Origin: CAVQBP01 sp963710745
GTDB taxonomy: Bacteria > Bacteroidota > Ignavibacteria > Ignavibacteriales > Ignavibacteriaceae
Length of the DNA: 64,000 nucleotides
Reading direction: 5' to 3'
NCBI GenBank assembly: GCA_963710745.1
Contig: CAVQBP010000023.1
Span: 1 to 64,000, forward strand
Shown: positions 58,874 through 64,000 of the stretch, piece by piece
Layout of the letters: each line of letters opens with the position of its first letter
How positions within the stretch are numbered: position 1 is the stretch's first letter
Position numbers and translations under genes: made by a program
The notes under the pieces: model-generated
What the model was told of the DNA's origin: nothing
The model's input: the letters and a program-made list of their open reading frames with translations, nothing else
Databases searched by the model: none

Positions 58874-61759
58874 ATGAACTCAAGGGATCAAATAAAAAAA
58901 GAAGTTTCCTGCAATGTGTTTATTTCCACCTTTGAATTAGCTAAAAGAAAAAATATAGACCTAAAACTAATTCTAAAAGATATACCTTACAGTTTAGATT
59001 ATTTATTAAATAAGAATGAAAGAATCGAATGGAATGTTCTTTGCAAATTTATGGACAATATAAGGCCATTTCTTACTATTTCAGATTTTGAGAAAATGGG
59101 AGCCCTTGATATAAAAAAAGGTTTTAACCTAGAATCTGTTTTATCTGGATTTATGTTCTCTTCATTAAATAAAATTCCTAGAATTATTAGCGAAAAGATT
59201 ATTAAATCAGGAGAGCATAATGTATCTTGCATCAAAGGGGAAATAGAAAGTATTACTAACAATCGTATCAGATTGAAATACTATGTTGATGAAGAACATG
59301 AATTTTTCCCGGAGTTTGTGTATGTAATAAGAGGTACGTTCTTAGAAATAGGTAAACAATTAAAGTACAGCGAATTTAAAATTGAAACAATATGGATTCA
59401 TAAGGGAGCCATTCTTGACATTTCATGGAAAAAAGAAGGAACTTTATTCAGACTCAAGAGAGGATTAACCTGGATTTTTCATATAAAAAAAACATTTTTA
59501 GACTTAACTGATTCTCAAGAGCAAATATTGAAGCAGTATAATGAACTGGATAAATCAAAAACACTCTTACAAAGGCAGACTGTACAGCTTAAAACCGCAT
59601 ATGAAATTGCAAAATCAATCAGGCAAAGTTTCGATATTAATACAACATTAAATGCAATTACGAATACTTTGGTTTGTAATGCAGGATTTTCTTCGGCACA
59701 AATAAGACTGTTTAAAGATATTGAGGGGAATAAATTTGAAATAGAAGCTTTATATGGAAATGATGAAAGGAATATAAATCCTGTAAAGAAATCTATTAAT
59801 GTTGATAGTGTAAATATCGGGGAATTGACTATTTATCCTAAAATCGGAACTGAAATTTCTGAATTAGAAGAGATGCTTGATTATTTACTTCCTATTATAA
59901 ACATTTCAATTCACGATTCACTGGTTCTGAGAACAGTAACAGATTATAAAAATAACCTTGAAACAAAAGTTGAGAAAAGGACAGACAAATTACAAAAGGC
60001 ACAGGAAGAATTATCAAAAACAATTTATTTATTGAAGAAAGCCCAGCTGGCACAAAACCGTTTCTTTACAAATATATCCCACGAGTTCAGAACACCACTA
60101 ACTTTAATACTTGGACCCGTAAAGCAAATCATTGAAAGAATAAAAGACGAGAAGACTAAAGAGGATCTTCAGGTTGTTCACAAAAATGCAAACAATCTTC
60201 TAGGTTTGGTTAATCAACTACTTGATATATCCAAACTTGAATCCGGTAATATGAAACTGCAGGCAAGCAGCGAGAAAATTATTCCTTTATTAAAAGCCCT
60301 TTTGCAATCTTTCTGTTCATATGCAGAAAGAAAAAGGATTAATTTGAAATTCAATGCAACCTGCCTGCCGGCAGACAAGTCTGAAGAGGAGATTACGGTT
60401 TATGTAGACAAAGAAAAGTTTGAAAAGATAATTACAAATATACTTTCAAATGCATTTAAATTTACCCCGGAAGGGGGTGAAATAGAAGTAGTTGTTAAAC
60501 CTAAATCTACTTCACAGGAGATGTCATTCAAAAAAAGCCCGGTCTTAAAAAAGGAGGAAATATATAGAAATCAGCTTTCCAATCCTTTAGCCGGAAAATT
60601 GGCAAATAACAATGACTTTGTCGAGATATCAATTCGTGATACAGGAATAGGTATACCAAAAGAAAATATCAACTATATATTTGATCGTTTCTATCAGGTG
60701 GATGGAATTTATACAAGAGAGCAGGCGGGAACAGGGATAGGATTATCTTTAACAAAAGAATTAGTCGAACTGCATAAAGGGAAAATTGAAGTAGAAAGTA
60801 AAGAAGGGAAAGGGACAAAATTTACAATCAGCATCCCACTTGGTATCAAACTTTTAAAATCAGAAGAAATTAGTGAATCAAAAAAAGAAGAAAAAATATT
60901 GCCGTTCACGGTGAAACCATTTTATCAGGATGTGATAAAAAATGATTCCGATTCAATTGGTGAAACAGACACATCAGCACGAAAAATTGGGAAGCCGGTA
61001 TTGTTAATAATAGAAGATAACTTTGACGTAAGAGCTTATATTAAAAATAACATGAATATTGACTATAAAATTGTCGAAGCATGTAACGGAGAAGATGGCT
61101 GGAATAGTGCTGTTAAACATTTCCCTGATTTAATAATAAGTGATATTATGATGCCTAAAATGGATGGATTTGAATTGTGTAAAAAATTAAAAACCGATCA
61201 AAGGACTAGTCACATACCTGTTATATTGCTGACAGCTAAGGCTTCAAACCAGGATAAGATTGACGGATTTGAAACAGGTGCAGATGAATACATAATGAAA
61301 CCGTTTGATATGGAAGAGTTGAGGTCCAGGATAAAAAATCTAATTGAACAAAGGAAAAGGATACATGAACATTTAAAAAAGCACGGATTATTTGAAATAG
61401 AAGAAGAAAAAGTTACACCTGCAGATCAGAAGTTTTTACAAAGGGTTGCAGAAATAATTAATGAATATCTATCCGAACCGGATTTCAATGTAGAAAAGCT
61501 TACGGAAAAACTGGCTTTAGGCAGATCGAATCTTAATAAAAAATTTATAGCATTAATCGGAGAGCCGCCTGTTGAATTTATTAGAAGAACCAGATTGAAC
61601 AGGGCTGCAGAATTAATTGAAAAGAACTTTGGAAATTTATCTGAAATCGCCCTGGAAGCCGGTTTCAATAATCCTGCTTATTTTTCGGCATGTTTTAAAA
61701 AACAGTTCGGTGTAATTCCCTCAAGATACCTTTTACAGGACATAGAGCAAAAAATATAG
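58874..61759 (+). CDS. Cytoplasmic hybrid sensor kinase-receiver-AraC regulator
   Basis: 961 residues, no signal peptide or membrane helix. N-terminal domain of about 200 residues that I do not recognise (LILKDIPYSLDYLLNKNERI, WNVLCKFMDNI; loosely like small-molecule sensor domains of AraC regulators), GAF-like domain (about 240-345), coiled coil, HisKA (NISHEFRTPLTLILGP, His near 401), HATPase (NAFKFTP, DTGIGIP, GTGIGLSLTKE) with a palindromic insertion near 496-502, receiver (711-830, IISDIMMPKMDG, MKPFDMEE) and AraC HTH (850-961, FNNPAYFSACFKKQFGVIPS). The DNA-binding domain is clearly different from those at 38832 and 47522. Targets not visible; the unknown gene behind the 11-bp repeats is divergent to it. 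Confidence 0.92.
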   Translation: MNSRDQIKKEVSCNVFISTFELAKRKNIDLKLILKDIPYSLDYLLNKNERIEWNVLCKFMDNIRPFLTISDFEKMGALDIKKGFNLESVLSGFMFSSLNKIPRIISEKIIKSGEHNVSCIKGEIESITNNRIRLKYYVDEEHEFFPEFVYVIRGTFLEIGKQLKYSEFKIETIWIHKGAILDISWKKEGTLFRLKRGLTWIFHIKKTFLDLTDSQEQILKQYNELDKSKTLLQRQTVQLKTAYEIAKSIRQSFDINTTLNAITNTLVCNAGFSSAQIRLFKDIEGNKFEIEALYGNDERNINPVKKSINVDSVNIGELTIYPKIGTEISELEEMLDYLLPIINISIHDSLVLRTVTDYKNNLETKVEKRTDKLQKAQEELSKTIYLLKKAQLAQNRFFTNISHEFRTPLTLILGPVKQIIERIKDEKTKEDLQVVHKNANNLLGLVNQLLDISKLESGNMKLQASSEKIIPLLKALLQSFCSYAERKRINLKFNATCLPADKSEEEITVYVDKEKFEKIITNILSNAFKFTPEGGEIEVVVKPKSTSQEMSFKKSPVLKKEEIYRNQLSNPLAGKLANNNDFVEISIRDTGIGIPKENINYIFDRFYQVDGIYTREQAGTGIGLSLTKELVELHKGKIEVESKEGKGTKFTISIPLGIKLLKSEEISESKKEEKILPFTVKPFYQDVIKNDSDSIGETDTSARKIGKPVLLIIEDNFDVRAYIKNNMNIDYKIVEACNGEDGWNSAVKHFPDLIISDIMMPKMDGFELCKKLKTDQRTSHIPVILLTAKASNQDKIDGFETGADEYIMKPFDMEELRSRIKNLIEQRKRIHEHLKKHGLFEIEEEKVTPADQKFLQRVAEIINEYLSEPDFNVEKLTEKLALGRSNLNKKFIALIGEPPVEFIRRTRLNRAAELIEKNFGNLSEIALEAGFNNPAYFSACFKKQFGVIPSRYLLQDIEQKI
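60361..60378. repeat. In-frame palindromic repeat in the kinase HATPase domain
   Basis: The core CTGCCGGCAG (60365-60374) within CTGCCTGCCGGCAGACAA encodes CLPADKS in a loop (FNATCLPADKSEEEI) where the paralogues at 38832 and 47522 are shorter. The same CCTGCC/GGCAGG palindrome type occurs in intergenic sequence at 24514-24534. Confidence 0.6.
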
Positions 61760-62016
61760 GGGATTCTTCAGTTTGTCTTTACCTTCTAGCCCAACTTTTT
61801 CATTACCAAAAGACGAATGTGTAAGATTTTTACAAATATCTGGTAGAAAACCACGCCTAAAAAGCTTATCTATATTTAGATCAAATCAAGTTTTATCTAG
61901 TTCCGGAATATATAGGGGAGTATGTTCGTATGGAAGCCTGCTGCAACTAAGTACAAATGGGTTTCCTTAACTTTGGCCCTTGATTAAAATGACCGGTTTT
62001 ATAAACAAGGGAAATT

Positions 62017-62337
62017 ATGGACAACTTAGCACCAGCGATATTTTATTTGGGACAAAATTATCCCAATCCATTTAAATTCAAAACAACTATTAAATATTGT
62101 GTGGCTTATAAAACCAAAATCAGAATAACAATTTACAATTCATGCGGTAAAATGATTAACAAGCTCGTTGATGAAGTTAAGGAACCGGGGACATATGAAA
62201 TCGGATTTTCCATATCTGATTTCAGAAAAAGCAGATCACCGGTATCCGGTATCCGGAATCAAGTATCCGGTACTTATTTCTATCAGATGAAAGCCGGGGA
62301 TTATTTATCCGAAAAGGAAATGACATTAATCTGGTAG
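62017..62337 (+). CDS. Orphan type IX sorting domain (Por secretion tail) protein
   Basis: 106 residues consisting almost entirely of a Por/T9SS C-terminal sorting domain: FYLGQNYPNPFKFKTTIKYC, IYNSCGKMINKLVDEVKEPG, GTYFYQMKAGDYLSEKEMTL. A good ribosome binding site (CAAGGGAA) precedes the ATG, yet there is no signal peptide and no cargo domain, so it cannot be exported as written. Probably the remnant of a secreted protein whose N-terminal part is lost. A short direct repeat (GTATCCGG, 62239-62271) is inserted in frame, giving SPVSGIRNQVSG. The 257 bases upstream (61760-62016) show no clear cargo domain. Confidence 0.7.
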   Translation: MDNLAPAIFYLGQNYPNPFKFKTTIKYCVAYKTKIRITIYNSCGKMINKLVDEVKEPGTYEIGFSISDFRKSRSPVSGIRNQVSGTYFYQMKAGDYLSEKEMTLIW

Positions 62338-62476
62338 CGATTATTAAATAATTTGTGGGATCTTGCATTCGATTGTTCCAGAGATCTGGTATTAAACATT
62401 GTATAATTATTCAATTAAAATGAATATTTCCGGGAATGAACATAAAATTGGTTAACAAATCTAAGGGAGATTGATC

Positions 62477-64000
62477 ATGAATAAATTAATTAAAATTTCC
62501 ATATTAATTTTCACAATCATTTATTCTTATCCTCTTTTTTCACAGGAATTTTCTTTAAGTTCTAAATCGGCTATAGAAAAAGGAAAAATAACGATAAAGA
62601 TAAAAGAAGGCGCTAATCGTCTTTACAAAAAGAATAGCAATACATTTTCTTTTGGAATTTCCTCTCTTGATCAAAAAATGAATAAGTATAAAGTCTTTTC
62701 ATTAAAGAAAAGATTTAATCACAAACCAATAGCTAAAAACTCAGGTTTGCCTGATCTTTCCAGAATTTATCAAATTGAATTCCCGGCTGATTTGGATATT
62801 TCGACCGTGGTAAATGAGTTTTCAACCGATCCGAATGTAGAGTACGCAGAACCGGTTCCGGTTTACTATTTGTTCGGAGGACCCAATGATACCTTATATA
62901 GCAAGCAAAGGTATCTTAAAAATATTCAAGCGGAACAAGCCTGGGATATTCATAAAGGTGAAGATGGGGACAGCACAATAACGCTGGCAATAATAGACGG
63001 CGGCTGTAAATATGATCATCCCGATCTTGCTCAAAATATATGGAATAACCTGGGTGAAGATGCCGATGGAGACGGTAAAACTTTTGAATTAATAAATTCA
63101 AAATGGGTGCTTGACCCGGATGACATTAATAATATTGATGATGACGGAAACGGTTATATCGATGATCTTATCGGCTGGAATTTTGAAAACTATAATAATA
63201 ATCCAACGGATAAAGATCCGTATTTTATAGAAGGACATGGTACAGTAGTGGCAGGAATTGCTGCAGCTGTTACAAATAATAGAATTGGTATAGCAAGTAT
63301 AAGTTACAATCTTAAATTAATGCCTGTAAATGGCTGGTATGACGGCATAATCTACGCTGCAGAAAACGGGGCGGATATAATTAATTGCAGCTGGGGCGGG
63401 TTTCAATTTTCAAAAGCCGATAAGGAAGTAATAGATTACGCTTCCGGCTTAGGCAGCATCATTGTTGTCGCTGCGGGAAATGATAATAGTTCGGCTATAT
63501 TTTATCCACAGGGTTATCCATCGGTGATAAGTGTTGCCGGGGTTGATGCTCAGGATGTAAGGGCTTCGTATTCAAATTTTGGCCCAAGCATAGATGTTGC
63601 TGCACCGATAGCATCGATTTCTACTTCAAAAAATAATTACTACACTGAAAGTATTGCCGGAACATCTGTTTGTGCACCAATAGTTACGGGATTAGCCGGC
63701 TTGATCAAATCTTTTCACCCGGACTGGACTAATGAACAGATAGTAAAGCAATTAATTATTACCTCAGATGATATAACTGCCGTCAACCCCAACTTCGAAC
63801 ATTCTCTTGGAACAGGAAGAGTTAATGCTTACCGTGCACTAGCAGAAAGCAATCCGGCAATTACACCTGAACTAAAATTAAGTACTTCATTATTACAAGT
63901 CCTCCAGCCTGTAAATCCGGATTCTGCTATTAGCTTAAGCCTTAGGGTTCAGAACCATTCCCACTTTCTTGATGCAAATCCTCTTACTATTACCCTGACA
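62477..64000 (+). CDS. Secreted subtilisin-like S8 serine protease (partial)
   Basis: Open from ATG 62477 (ribosome binding site AAGGGAG at 62463-62469) to the window end, 508 codons so far. Signal peptide (ISILIFTIIYSYPLFSQ), an inhibitor-like propeptide (to about residue 135, ending YAEPVPVYYLFGG), then the S8 domain with catalytic Asp (LAIIDGGCKYDHPDL), His (IEGHGTVVAGIAA), oxyanion Asn region (IIVVAAGNDN) and Ser (IAGTSVCAPIVTG). An acidic insert (EDADGDGKTF, DPDDINNIDDDGNGYIDD) after the Asp motif looks like EF-hand-type calcium loops and is common in secreted subtilases of this phylum. A C-terminal sorting domain is expected beyond the window. Confidence 0.93.
   Translation, partial: MNKLIKISILIFTIIYSYPLFSQEFSLSSKSAIEKGKITIKIKEGANRLYKKNSNTFSFGISSLDQKMNKYKVFSLKKRFNHKPIAKNSGLPDLSRIYQIEFPADLDISTVVNEFSTDPNVEYAEPVPVYYLFGGPNDTLYSKQRYLKNIQAEQAWDIHKGEDGDSTITLAIIDGGCKYDHPDLAQNIWNNLGEDADGDGKTFELINSKWVLDPDDINNIDDDGNGYIDDLIGWNFENYNNNPTDKDPYFIEGHGTVVAGIAAAVTNNRIGIASISYNLKLMPVNGWYDGIIYAAENGADIINCSWGGFQFSKADKEVIDYASGLGSIIVVAAGNDNSSAIFYPQGYPSVISVAGVDAQDVRASYSNFGPSIDVAAPIASISTSKNNYYTESIAGTSVCAPIVTGLAGLIKSFHPDWTNEQIVKQLIITSDDITAVNPNFEHSLGTGRVNAYRALAESNPAITPELKLSTSLLQVLQPVNPDSAISLSLRVQNHSHFLDANPLTITLT

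Noticed and set aside
61773..61970. 65-codon plus-strand frame between the hybrid kinase and the orphan sorting domain
   Set aside because: No ribosome binding site, low-complexity Ser-rich product, no resemblance to a known family.

Overview
The window looks like a low-GC member of Bacteroidota/Ignavibacteriota, most likely an Ignavibacteria-type genome. Evidence: Por/type IX secretion C-terminal sorting domains of the NYPNPFNPST class (54230-54895, and an orphan at 62017-62337), hybrid kinase/AraC proteins with periplasmic two-component propellers, several DUF6090-like membrane proteins, a GH92 mannosidase, and many genes without a clear Shine-Dalgarno. No ribosomal or core metabolic operon is present. 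It is an accessory region dominated by signal transduction: nine histidine kinases, two SpoIIE-type phosphatases, an RsbW-like kinase, two STAS proteins and three FIST sensors. From 1 to 51.5 kb almost everything is on the minus strand.

Layout. 1-13.9 kb: five sensor histidine kinases in a row (TPR type, propeller type and tandem-sensor type). They share a nearly identical HisKA/HATPase end, and several carry frameshifts. A kinase fossil and a hairpin repeat lie at 3.78-4.09 kb. 14.0-17.0 kb: four tandem DUF6090-like proteins. 17.1-24.5 kb: an APC amino-acid permease, a soluble kinase and three tandem FIST proteins. 24.7-36.4 kb: another DUF6090-like protein, then a partner-switching operon (RsbW-like kinase, STAS antagonist, propeller-SpoIIE phosphatase, and a 1772-residue SpoIIE phosphatase with eight tandem sensor modules). 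36.8-51.5 kb: two kinase-receiver-AraC regulators, each upstream of small NTF2-like/secreted protein genes. Three of these transcription units share a 33-bp site containing a 21-bp-spaced direct repeat. Several NTF2-like genes here are broken or reduced to tails. 51.77-52.81 kb: tRNA-Ser(CGA) with a tandem duplication of its 3' end plus a GIY-YIG gene. 52.8-64 kb: STAS protein, PAP2 phosphatase, secreted cupredoxin, GH92 enzyme, an unknown gene behind four 11-bp repeats, a third kinase/AraC hybrid, an orphan sorting domain and the start of a secreted subtilase.

How it may work together (inference). A recurring module of about 185 residues, opened by a helix of the form RVRxxAMxxSxEL, is combined with different outputs: histidine kinase, SpoIIE phosphatase, or kinase-receiver-AraC. 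The most system-like units are (a) the partner-switching operon with one membrane and one cytoplasmic phosphatase feeding one RsbW/STAS pair, (b) the paired AraC-hybrid/NTF2-like regulons with a common operator-like site, and (c) the FIST-kinase-permease neighbourhood. The many frameshifts, several next to homopolymers, could be real decay among paralogues or uncorrected long-read errors. Sequence alone cannot separate these.
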